DNA of 64,000 nucleotides from Acinetobacter bereziniae LMG 1003 = CIP 70.12 (GTDB lineage: Bacteria > Pseudomonadota > Gammaproteobacteria > Pseudomonadales > Moraxellaceae). The stretch lies in assembly GCF_000368925.1 (NCBI RefSeq), contig NZ_KB849756.1, positions 1,997,669 to 2,061,668 of the forward strand, written 5' to 3'. Each line of letters opens with the position of its first letter. The first letter of the stretch is position 1. The translations under genes were made by a program, and so were the position numbers. Below are positions 34,127 to 41,885 of this stretch, piece after piece. Below the pieces are notes generated by a model. That model was not told where the DNA came from, made no database searches, and saw only the letters and a program-made list of their open reading frames with translations.

Positions 34127-35530
34127 TTATTCGATGCGTTCACCATGTTGGCTTAAATCCAAGCCCATACGTTCATCATCATTTTCAACACGGATTCCAA
34201 TCACCACATCGATAATTTTAAGAAGAATGAATGTCACCACTGCCGAGTAAGCAATCGTTGCCAATACACCCTCTACTTGAACCCATAATTGATGCATCAT
34301 GTTGGTTGGCGCTTTGTCACCCATAATGAATGAGCTTGCAAAAACTGCTGTTAAAATCGCACCCACGATACCGCCCACACCATGTAGACCAAAGGCATCT
34401 AAAGAGTCATCTGCTTTCAAGATACGTTTAAGACCAGAGATTCCCCAGAAACATACCACACCACCAATCAAGCCCATGATCAATGCACCACTGACGGTTA
34501 CAAAACCCGCAGCTGGCGTAATCACCACAAGACCTGCAACCGCACCTGATGCTGCACCCAATACAGAGCCTTTGCCACGGACAATCTTCTCAACCACTAA
34601 CCAAGCGATTGCGGCTGCAGCTGCTGCAACTTGAGTTGTCACCAAAGCATATGCTGCTGAACCATTAGCACCTAAAGCTGAACCACCATTGAAACCAAAC
34701 CAACCTACCCATACCAGACTCGCACCCAATACAGTTAAAGTTAAGTTATGTGGCGCCATAGACTCTTTGCCTAAGCCCATACGTTTACCGAGTAGATATG
34801 CAGCAACTAAACCAGCAACACCTGAGTTGATATGAACCACTGTACCACCTGCAAAATCAAGTGCACCGTCATTCATTAACCAACCACCACCCCATACCCA
34901 ATGTGCAATCGGAGCATAAACAACAATCACCCAAATGGTAATAAAGCTGATCCAAGCGCTGAACTTCATACGATCAGCCACAGAACCACTAATAATGGCA
35001 ACTGTAATAATCGCAAAAGTCATTTGGAAAATAACAAATAGAATTTCAGGGATACTTCCGCTCAGTGCATCTGTGGTGATGCCAGACAGCATGGCTTTAT
35101 CTAACCCGCCGATAAAAGCATTGCCAGATCCAAAAGCTAGTGAGTACCCCACAACCACCCATACAATACTTACAATTGCTGCAGCAGTGAAACTTTGTGC
35201 CATTGTTGCCAGTACGTTTTTCTTACGAACCATACCACCATAAAACAATGCCAAACCTGGAATCGTCATCAGCAAGACCAATGCTGTAGACACTAAAATC
35301 CACGCAGTATCGCCTGTGTTGAGTGTTGGTTTCTCTGCTTCTGGTGCAGGTGCAACTGTTGCAGTTGCCTCAGGTGCAACGCTTGCTGTGGTATCTGTTG
35401 TCGCTGTGCTGACATCACTTGCTGATGCAACAGCGGTAGATGCAGGCTCAGTTACGCTTTCTTCTGCCCACGCAACTGATCCGCCAAGAAGTGCGCCAGA
35501 CAGGCTGAGCGCTAATAGCATTTTTTTCAT
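34127..35530 (-). CDS. amtB: Ammonium transporter
   Basis: AmtB conducts ammonium across the inner membrane and is blocked by the PII protein when nitrogen is plentiful. The 467-residue protein starts with a cleavable signal peptide, then an Ala/Thr-rich periplasmic extension (to about residue 70) and 11 membrane helices. Family motifs include GLALFYGGMVRKKN, DFAGGTVVHINSGVAGLVAA with the first pore His, and FGLHGVGGIVGAI with the second. It lies downstream of glnK, separated by 67 bases, in the classic glnK-amtB order. Confidence 0.96.
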   Translation of the reverse strand: MKKMLLALSLSGALLGGSVAWAEESVTEPASTAVASASDVSTATTDTTASVAPEATATVAPAPEAEKPTLNTGDTAWILVSTALVLLMTIPGLALFYGGMVRKKNVLATMAQSFTAAAIVSIVWVVVGYSLAFGSGNAFIGGLDKAMLSGITTDALSGSIPEILFVIFQMTFAIITVAIISGSVADRMKFSAWISFITIWVIVVYAPIAHWVWGGGWLMNDGALDFAGGTVVHINSGVAGLVAAYLLGKRMGLGKESMAPHNLTLTVLGASLVWVGWFGFNGGSALGANGSAAYALVTTQVAAAAAAIAWLVVEKIVRGKGSVLGAASGAVAGLVVITPAAGFVTVSGALIMGLIGGVVCFWGISGLKRILKADDSLDAFGLHGVGGIVGAILTAVFASSFIMGDKAPTNMMHQLWVQVEGVLATIAYSAVVTFILLKIIDVVIGIRVENDDERMGLDLSQHGERIE

Positions 35531-35597
35531 TCGTATCCCCCAACCTAATTTTGTGAGTTATGTCTTCATCAACATAACCAGCAATCTTCGTGCCAAA

Positions 35598-35936
35598 TTA
35601 AACAGCGTCTGGACCTGTTTCACCTGTACGAATACGAATCACTTGCTCTAAATTCGTCACGAAAATTTTTCCGTCACCAATTTTCCCAGTGCTCGCAACA
35701 CGTGTAATAGATTCAATCACTGAATCTACCATGTCATCACTGATCGCGATTTCAATTTTCACTTTTGGGAGAAAATCCACGACATATTCAGCACCACGGT
35801 AAAGTTCTGTATGCCCTTTTTGACGACCAAAACCTTTAACCTCAGTTACGGTAATCCCTTGAACGCCTATATCAGACAAGGCTTCACGCACGTCATCTAA
35901 TTTAAACGGTTTTACAATTGCAGTTACGAGCTTCAT
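35598..35936 (-). CDS. glnK: Nitrogen regulatory PII protein
   Basis: The 112-residue PII protein binds 2-oxoglutarate and ATP/ADP and controls AmtB and glutamine synthetase adenylylation. The T-loop carries the uridylylation site Tyr51 (RGAEYVVDFLPK). The C-loop ATP-binding residues lie in GKIGDGKIFV, and RIRTGETG is near the C-terminus. Because it precedes amtB it is best called GlnK, although the sequence alone cannot separate it from GlnB. A sigma-54-like promoter lies 41 bases upstream. Confidence 0.94.
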   Translation of the reverse strand: MKLVTAIVKPFKLDDVREALSDIGVQGITVTEVKGFGRQKGHTELYRGAEYVVDFLPKVKIEIAISDDMVDSVIESITRVASTGKIGDGKIFVTNLEQVIRIRTGETGPDAV

Positions 35937-35976
35937 ATTGTTTTCCTTCGGCTTATTTCACCAGTAAGGTTTTATG

Positions 35977-35993
35977 TTCAATTTTCGTGCCAA
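35977..35993 (-). promoter_or_regulatory. Sigma-54-like promoter of glnK-amtB
   Basis: On the minus strand TTGGCACG, four bases and TTGAA match the -24/-12 consensus TTGGCACG-N4-TTGCA except for one base in the -12 element. Spacing is exact, and it lies about 40 bases ahead of the glnK ATG. That fits control by RpoN with NtrC under nitrogen limitation. I could not find a clear NtrC site in the next 70 bases. Confidence 0.7.
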
Positions 35994-36227
35994 TCTTATT
36001 AACGGTTGGGGTGGCTAATTTGATCAACACGTATTGCCTTTATAACCTATTGTATATCCTTAGGTGAAGTTTCAACTTGAAAAAACTCACAATAATGATC
36101 ATTTTTTTTAAAATTCACTCACGATTTTCTTATCTTTGATGCCTTGATAAACCAATAAAAATTACTCAAGTAAAAATCCATACACGATGTTACACTAGGC
36201 AAAGAATATCAACATTTTGGATTCCTC

Positions 36228-36455
36228 ATGATTGAAACATTACTACAAGCAATTTTGGAACAAGTCGATCAACCTAAAAAAGATATCGAACATAACCTAC
36301 GTGCCTTATTGAACGAAGCTATCAGCAAAATGGACATTGTCTCTAAAGATGAAATCGAGCGTCAAAAAACTGCACTAAATAATGCCAATTTAAGATTGAC
36401 TGAATTACAAGCGCAAGTAAAAGCACTTGAGGTGCTTATTCAGCATAAAAAATAA
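36228..36455 (+). CDS. ubiK: Ubiquinone biosynthesis accessory factor UbiK (BMFP/YqiC family)
   Basis: The 75-residue protein has an amphipathic N-terminal part (MIETLLQAILEQVDQPKKD). A long C-terminal coiled coil follows (about residues 42-72, EIERQKTALNNANLRLTELQ). This is the architecture of the BMFP family, whose members assist the Ubi enzyme complex in aerobic ubiquinone synthesis. It diverges from glnK-amtB and is followed by comM 71 bases later. Confidence 0.85.
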   Translation: MIETLLQAILEQVDQPKKDIEHNLRALLNEAISKMDIVSKDEIERQKTALNNANLRLTELQAQVKALEVLIQHKK

Positions 36456-36526
36456 ACTAAATTTGCACAAAAGTGGTGCAAAAATTATAATAATGATTAA
36501 AAATAAAGCAAACTTGGAAAATAACA

Positions 36527-38014
36527 ATGTCTTTAGCCAAAATTTATACACGAGGCTTACTTGGATTGCATGCACCTTTAATTGAAGTAGAGGTCCATGT
36601 TAGTGCAGGACTACCTTCTTTAACGATTGTTGGTTTGGCAGAAGCAGCCGTTCGTGAAAGTAAGGATCGTGTCCGCTCTGCAATAATCAATAGTGGTTTT
36701 CAGTTTCCAACCAAACGCTTGACCATCAATCTGGCACCTGCAGACCTTCCTAAGGATGGCTCTCGCTTAGATCTTCCGATTGCATTAGGAATTCTGATTG
36801 CGACAGGTCAACTCCCTGAGAATGTCACAGACGATTTCGAGTTTATTGGTGAGTTAGCACTGGATGGTCATTTAAGACCTGTTACTGGTACATTAACGAT
36901 TGCAATGGCTTGTCAATTGGCAAAGCACCAATTGATGCTTCCTCAAGAAAATGCTGATGAAGCCGCACAATTACCTGAATTCAAGGTATTTGCTGCACAT
37001 CATTTAAAACAAGTCTGTGATCATTTTTTAAATACACAAAAAATTGAAGTAACCTCCACACAAAAATCTACTTTGGACAAACAATATAAATTTGATTTGG
37101 CTGATGTAAAAGGTCAGTTACGCCCTCGAAGAGCTCTAGAAATTGCCGCTGCAGGTGGACACTCGCTTTTATTTAAAGGGCCGCCGGGAACAGGTAAAAC
37201 ACTTTTAGCTTCACGTTTACCTAGTATTTTGCCTGCATTGAATCCACAAGAAAATCTCGAAGTCGCCAGTATTTATTCCATTGCCAACACTCAACATCAC
37301 TTTGGGCAGCGACCTTTTCGAGCACCTCATCATACTGCGTCTGCAATTGCCTTGGTAGGAGGTGGATCGAACCCGAAACCTGGAGAAATTACACTTGCAC
37401 ATTTAGGGGTACTTTTCTTGGATGAATTACCCGAGTTTGATAAGAAAGTTCTAGAAGTTTTAAGGCAACCCCTAGAGTCTAAAGAAATCATCATTTCGAG
37501 AGCATCAAGACAAATTACCTTTCCAGCAAACTTTCAACTCATCGCAGCAATGAATCCATGTCCTTGTGGTTATGCTTTTAATCAAGATAGCCGTTGCCAG
37601 TGCTCAGCTGAATCAATCAAACGTTATCAAAGTCGAATCTCAGGTCCTTTATTGGATCGTATTGATTTACATATCGATGTACCACCCTTAAAAGCTCAAG
37701 AATTACAAGATACTACCCCTGTTGAAGATTCAGCAACAGTGCGAGAACGCGTACTCCAAGCTTTTCATTTTCAAATTCAACGCCAAGGCGGATTAAATCA
37801 CGCGTTATCGCCAAAACAGTTGGAAAAGCATGTAGTTTTGGATGAAACATCCCAAAAGATGATTGAGATGGCACAACAACGCTTAAACTTATCGGCTCGG
37901 GCGTATCACCGTATTTTACGAGTTTCTAGAACCATTGCAGATTTAGCACAAAGTGAACAAATTCAAAGTACACATTTGACAGAAGCTTTGTCTTATCGGG
38001 GAACGCAGTCTTAG
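36527..38014 (+). CDS. comM: Competence-related Mg-chelatase-like AAA+ ATPase ComM (YifB family)
   Basis: ComM is a hexameric helicase-like ATPase that drives branch migration during natural transformation. The 495-residue protein has an N-terminal Lon-protease-like domain (GLPSLTIVGLAEAAVRESKDR). The AAA core follows with Walker A GPPGTGKT at residues 218-225 and Walker B LGVLFLDELPEF. The Mg-chelatase C-terminal region contains the zinc-like CPCGYAFNQDSRCQC and RISGPLLDRIDLH. In A. baumannii this gene is the known insertion site of AbaR-type resistance islands; here it is uninterrupted. Confidence 0.95.
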   Translation: MSLAKIYTRGLLGLHAPLIEVEVHVSAGLPSLTIVGLAEAAVRESKDRVRSAIINSGFQFPTKRLTINLAPADLPKDGSRLDLPIALGILIATGQLPENVTDDFEFIGELALDGHLRPVTGTLTIAMACQLAKHQLMLPQENADEAAQLPEFKVFAAHHLKQVCDHFLNTQKIEVTSTQKSTLDKQYKFDLADVKGQLRPRRALEIAAAGGHSLLFKGPPGTGKTLLASRLPSILPALNPQENLEVASIYSIANTQHHFGQRPFRAPHHTASAIALVGGGSNPKPGEITLAHLGVLFLDELPEFDKKVLEVLRQPLESKEIIISRASRQITFPANFQLIAAMNPCPCGYAFNQDSRCQCSAESIKRYQSRISGPLLDRIDLHIDVPPLKAQELQDTTPVEDSATVRERVLQAFHFQIQRQGGLNHALSPKQLEKHVVLDETSQKMIEMAQQRLNLSARAYHRILRVSRTIADLAQSEQIQSTHLTEALSYRGTQS

Positions 38015-38110
38015 AATCTGACCTATAAATACTAAATCTAACTTTGTGAAATAGGTAAATTGCACCGTGCCTATTTCCAACTCTTCACCATGCCGTGTAA
38101 GGAGATTATT

Positions 38111-38827
38111 TTGTTAAACTCAAGTCAGAGAAAAATTAAAGAGATTCTATTAAAAATAGAAAACTATCAATCTTTGCTAAGAAAAAAATCAAACAAAAAA
38201 AATAATGGAGTCTATTATGGTACGATATCCATATGTGCCATTTTTTTTATTTTTTCCTTAATTTTAATAGGAATAGGTGCATATTCTAAAAATCAAAATA
38301 TTATTTTAACTTCACTAATATTACTTTTAGTTTCTGAGATATTTTTATTAGTAAGCACATTGGTTGAAATTTATAACTCACGTAAAAGTCTATTCCTATT
38401 TTTTAAAAGCCCATCCTTCTTGTTATTACGCAATGCTGATATAAATGTTAGATCAAAGATTAAATTTTTACCCGAACTAATCAAATTTAATGAAGATGAT
38501 CTTGAACTGTCAAAAAGGGAAATAATTTATGAAAAAGAACATTTTGATAGAAGAACCTCAATAATCACTGGTACCATCGATAAGATAGGGATTTTTCCAA
38601 CAATTTTAGCTACCCTGGTACTTATTCTAAACCAACTAAGTAACATTAATGTCCAAAACTTTTTAAAATTGAATCCAAATTTTCAGTTTTATTTTTACGC
38701 CATCATATTTATAGTTACCTTTTTTCAAATAATTTCAATGTTTAATAATTTTACATCACTAAAACTTTCAAATATGGTCGATACACTTGACTATACGATC
38801 AATATTAAAAAAAGCAGTAAATCTTAA
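38111..38827 (+). CDS. Unrecognised integral membrane protein, AT-rich gene
   Basis: I do not recognise this protein. The 238-residue sequence has a Lys-rich N-terminus. Two adjacent membrane helices follow (about residues 35-58 and 62-85), then a charged middle loop with two Arg/Lys-rich patches, and two more helices near the C-terminus (about 155-175 and 190-215). A TTG start is favoured because AAGGAG lies six bases upstream. The gene is much richer in A/T than its neighbours, with many AAA, ATT and TTA codons. It lies between comM and the sugar-porin region and may have been acquired by transfer. Confidence 0.65.
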   Translation: MLNSSQRKIKEILLKIENYQSLLRKKSNKKNNGVYYGTISICAIFFIFSLILIGIGAYSKNQNIILTSLILLLVSEIFLLVSTLVEIYNSRKSLFLFFKSPSFLLLRNADINVRSKIKFLPELIKFNEDDLELSKREIIYEKEHFDRRTSIITGTIDKIGIFPTILATLVLILNQLSNINVQNFLKLNPNFQFYFYAIIFIVTFFQIISMFNNFTSLKLSNMVDTLDYTINIKKSSKS

Positions 38828-39028
38828 CAGCATACTTATTAAAAGAATAAGGAAAGCAATCTTAGAATTAGATAAAGAACATTAAAATATACATAAAATA
38901 CTAATTTTATGTATATAAACTAGATTAAACGGTTAATAGACTCATATTTATGCCCCCAAATAAAGCTAGCATTCCAATAATCCGCTGAAATGCCAGTCAA
39001 AATGGATGTTTTATTCGCTAAACAAGCA

Positions 39029-40210
39029 TTACCACCAGTTTTCCAATTGAATCCCGAAGTTTGAACCATTATTGGAGGCAACAAAATTACTATCTGGCAT
39101 CACTTGATCCCTTAATTTTCTTTCAGCATTGTTCCAATTTGCGTAGGTATAATAGACCCGAAGCTCTGGTCGATCATAATATTTGGTACCTTTGAATGCC
39201 CAAGTTGGTGCAAGTGTAAGCTTAGTTAAATTTCTCTTTTCTGTATCTTTGATCTGATCAAATCCAAGTTCTCCCGTAATTTTGAGTTTATCATTCAATA
39301 CATAAGAGGTTCTTGAACCCAATGAAATCCATTCCATGTTCGGCAAATCCTTAAAATTATTTTTTTGATAGACTGCTTGCATTTGCCCATTGAAACGGTT
39401 CGACTCTGTCTGCCAATCAAACATTTCAAGTGCTCTAAATGTTGTATTATTTCGACTTAAATTGACATCACCTGTATAACTTAATCCTGTTCCAGGTCCT
39501 TCTCCATATTGCAAAGCAACCGTGTTCTTGCCGTTGAAACGATGCTTTTGAATATCCTGAACAATAAGCGACCATCCATTGTTTTGCTGATGATCAATAT
39601 AAGAAGCTCCTAGCTGTAACTCATTGTCTGGGTTGATGTTTATCCCTTTTACAGTGAGATCATGCTTGGATGCCATCTCCTCTTGAAATAAATTGTCTTT
39701 TCGTGAGAAGGAATAACTGATTTTGTAATCATTCAGATCATAACTATCTATACCGAAACCTGTTGCGCTTTGGTTCCAGTAAAAGAAGTCCGTCATATGA
39801 CTATCATTACGATTATAATATCTTCGTCCAGCCCAAAAATTTCCGCCATTGAGCACAGCAAGATTACGCCAATCCAGATAAATTTGATTCAATCGTGTGT
39901 AGCCATTGTCTCCACTAAACTTAAGTGCTTGTCCATATACATTATAAAACTGCACCATTCCATTGATACTGAGCTGTGAACCATCCTTAAAATTTGCGAT
40001 AGGCTGCTTGGCAGAAAACTCCGCATATTGTTCACATTCGTTGCCCAAACGGTATTTGGTGGGAGCACCAGCTAATTTAAAACATTCTTGAATATTGCCG
40101 TTTTCACTAGTCCCTATTCCTGTACGAAAATAACCGTGTAATTCTACTGCATAAGCTGGATAGCTACTAAAAATACTGGTGATCCCAATCAATCCAATTA
40201 ATTTTTTCAT
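39029..40210 (-). CDS. LamB-type carbohydrate porin (maltoporin family)
   Basis: LamB-family 18-strand porins let sugars and oligosaccharides cross the outer membrane. The 393-residue protein has a 21-residue signal peptide and begins the mature chain with VELHGYFRTGIGTSENGN. YRLGNECEQYAEF carries the LamB-like cysteine/aromatic segment, RRYYNRNDSHMTDFFYWNQS follows as in maltoporins, and the C-terminus GIQLENWW is the LamB barrel closing strand. It is the only gene on its transcript and is driven by a strong promoter overlapped by two LacI-type operators, so it belongs to the regulon of the adjacent repressor. Confidence 0.88.
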   Translation of the reverse strand: MKKLIGLIGITSIFSSYPAYAVELHGYFRTGIGTSENGNIQECFKLAGAPTKYRLGNECEQYAEFSAKQPIANFKDGSQLSINGMVQFYNVYGQALKFSGDNGYTRLNQIYLDWRNLAVLNGGNFWAGRRYYNRNDSHMTDFFYWNQSATGFGIDSYDLNDYKISYSFSRKDNLFQEEMASKHDLTVKGININPDNELQLGASYIDHQQNNGWSLIVQDIQKHRFNGKNTVALQYGEGPGTGLSYTGDVNLSRNNTTFRALEMFDWQTESNRFNGQMQAVYQKNNFKDLPNMEWISLGSRTSYVLNDKLKITGELGFDQIKDTEKRNLTKLTLAPTWAFKGTKYYDRPELRVYYTYANWNNAERKLRDQVMPDSNFVASNNGSNFGIQLENWW

Positions 40211-40312
40211 TAAAATTCCTTTTTAATCAATTTTTATGCTTCATCAATATCTCGATATTACAAATGCAATTTTCATTTCTAATATTCAATTTCTGATATC
40301 GAATTTCTAACA

Positions 40313-40326
40313 ATGGAACGTTCCAT
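40313..40326. promoter_or_regulatory. LacI-type operator 1 (porin promoter)
   Basis: The perfect palindrome ATGGAACGTTCCAT has a CpG centre. It lies 20 bp centre-to-centre from the next copy and about 103 bases ahead of the porin start. It matches the core TGGAACGTTCCA found at the other sites. Confidence 0.8.
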
Positions 40327-40332
40327 GATAAA

Positions 40333-40346
40333 TTGGAACGTTCCAA
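40333..40346. promoter_or_regulatory. LacI-type operator 2 (porin promoter)
   Basis: The perfect palindrome TTGGAACGTTCCAA begins only two bases downstream of the porin -10 box (minus direction), so a bound repressor would block transcription start. Confidence 0.85.
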
Positions 40347-40348
40347 AA

Positions 40349-40377
40349 AATATAGATATACAAATTTAATCTGTCAA
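40349..40377 (-). promoter_or_regulatory. Sigma-70 promoter of the LamB-type porin
   Basis: On the minus strand the sequence is TTGACA, a 17-base spacer, then TATATT, a near-consensus promoter. The identical -35, spacer length and -10 recur at the divergent operon promoter near 41.6 kb, also immediately followed by an operator. Confidence 0.8.
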
Positions 40378-40484
40378 TATTAATTTATAGAAGTATTTAA
40401 GCCTTGATCTTTAATTTTTTTAAACAAAAACAATAAATCACGATATTTATATCAGATCTATGCAGGGTGTTAAGTGCTTTATAT

Positions 40485-41537
40485 TTAATTGGTCTTATGC
40501 TCAGACGGTTGTTTTTGACTGCCACAAGACTCACGTACAATTAGCTTTGGTTTCAGCAAAAACTTTAAAGGAGGTGCCTCTGGTTTTTTAATTCGAGTTA
40601 ACAATAACTCACTTGCGATTTCACCGAGTTTTTCTGGTTGATGAGCAACGGTAGTCAATGGAGGACTACAATATTCTGATTCTGAAATTCCATCTCCACC
40701 CACGACAGCAATATCTCTACCAGCTTTTAAACCACGTCGATCCAATTCGCTTAAAACACCGATTGCGATCAAATCGTTGTAACAAATTACGGCTGAAGGT
40801 TTATGTTCTAAATCAAGTAATTGAGCAATACCTAATTTCCCACCTTCACGACTAATTGGACCATCAATGATCCATTGCTCATTACAAGCTAATCCATTTT
40901 TTTCCAAACAATCTTTAAACCCTTGCAAGCGCTCTAAACTGACTGAATAACCCGTATGGCGACCAATAAATCCGATTTCTTTATGTCCTAAATCGATTAA
41001 ATGTTGAGTTAAAAGTTGGATACCAAGTCGATTATCTGCACCCACAAAATCACAGATCTCTCCTTCCAAAGAGCGCATTACCATAACAAAAGGCACCCCC
41101 CATTTTTTTAACATCGAGATTAATTCAGGCGAGGTATCGAAAGTAGGACAAATAATCAAACCCGCAATTTTATGTTCACGCATAGTGACAATAACTTGCT
41201 GTTGTAAAGCATGATCTTCGGCTGTATGTGCAAGCAAAGTGGTAAAGTTTGATTCTAAAAGTTTTCTCTCCGCACCAATCAATAACTCGACAAAAAAGGT
41301 ATTGGTTAAATCATTGACGACTACACCAATAATATTACTTACCCCTTGACGCAAGTTAGCCGCACTACGATTGTAGATATAACCCAGTTGAGCAGCGACC
41401 TTTCGAACATTTTCAGCAGTTTCAGGTTTGACCAATTCACTATTATTCAAGACTAAAGAGACGGTTGATTTGGAAACACCCGAAACTTTCGCAATATCCA
41501 TAATGGTGGCTTTACTTTTTGGTGCTTTGCTACTCAA
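40485..41537 (-). CDS. LacI-family transcriptional repressor
   Basis: The 350-residue regulator has an N-terminal LacI helix-turn-helix (TIMDIAKVSGVSKSTVSLVL, residues 11-30). The hinge helix RSAANLRQG (residues 57-65) has Leu62, the residue that normally intercalates at a central CpG. A periplasmic-binding-protein-like effector domain follows from about residue 67, ending in VAVVGGDGISESEYCSPPLTTV. The effector is probably a sugar or derivative. Palindromes with a CpG centre flank the gene on both sides, and I infer that this protein binds them. It is transcribed toward the porin gene and away from the catabolic operon. Confidence 0.92.
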   Translation of the reverse strand: MSSKAPKSKATIMDIAKVSGVSKSTVSLVLNNSELVKPETAENVRKVAAQLGYIYNRSAANLRQGVSNIIGVVVNDLTNTFFVELLIGAERKLLESNFTTLLAHTAEDHALQQQVIVTMREHKIAGLIICPTFDTSPELISMLKKWGVPFVMVMRSLEGEICDFVGADNRLGIQLLTQHLIDLGHKEIGFIGRHTGYSVSLERLQGFKDCLEKNGLACNEQWIIDGPISREGGKLGIAQLLDLEHKPSAVICYNDLIAIGVLSELDRRGLKAGRDIAVVGGDGISESEYCSPPLTTVAHQPEKLGEIASELLLTRIKKPEAPPLKFLLKPKLIVRESCGSQKQPSEHKTN

Positions 41538-41621
41538 GTGAGATACCTCATTAACCTGCGTCGAAGTGCTAGTAGCATACCATTTCTTTTTTACTTAATT
41601 TTCCCTTCTTTAAAAAATATA

Positions 41622-41650
41622 TTGACATCGGCATGTAGTAATTCTATATT
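41622..41650 (+). promoter_or_regulatory. Sigma-70 promoter of the catabolic operon
   Basis: TTGACA, a 17-base spacer and TATATT are followed at once by a LacI-type operator. It is the same layout as the porin promoter on the other strand. The leader to the first gene is about 230 bases. Confidence 0.8.
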
Positions 41651-41668
41651 TTTGGAACGTTCCAAAAA
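41649..41668. promoter_or_regulatory. LacI-type operator 3 (operon promoter)
   Basis: This is a perfect 20-bp palindrome with core TTGGAACGTTCCAA, extended by three more A/T pairs on each side. It overlaps the end of the -10 box and the expected transcription start. Confidence 0.88.
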
Positions 41669-41673
41669 TTAAT

Positions 41674-41685
41674 TAGAACGTTCCT
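41674..41685. promoter_or_regulatory. LacI-type operator 4, imperfect
   Basis: TAGAACGTTCCT differs from TGGAACGTTCCA at two outer positions and lies 21 bp from operator 3. That is close to the 20 bp spacing of the porin pair, so the two regulatory regions share a two-site layout. Confidence 0.6.
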
Positions 41686-41717
41686 ATAACAAACATAAAC
41701 CACATAAGAAGGAACTT

Positions 41718-41747
41718 ATGAGGACAAAAACAATGGAAATGGATTGA
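41718..41747 (+). other. Candidate leader peptide frame
   Basis: Nine codons (MRTKTMEMD) and a stop are preceded by AAGGA five bases upstream, inside the long operon leader. A weak inverted repeat (GAAACCA...TGGTTTC) follows. It could be a leader peptide, a remnant of a lost gene, or chance. Confidence 0.25.
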
Positions 41748-41885
41748 AACCAGCGACCACTAAATTTTTCCATTTGTTTTAAAGCAAGTGGTTTCTCTTC
41801 GATCACCGACAACACCAACGTCTATTGATCTTGAACAGAACCATTTAAAGCAATCTAAAAACTATTTGTGTAAAAGTGAAAAAAC

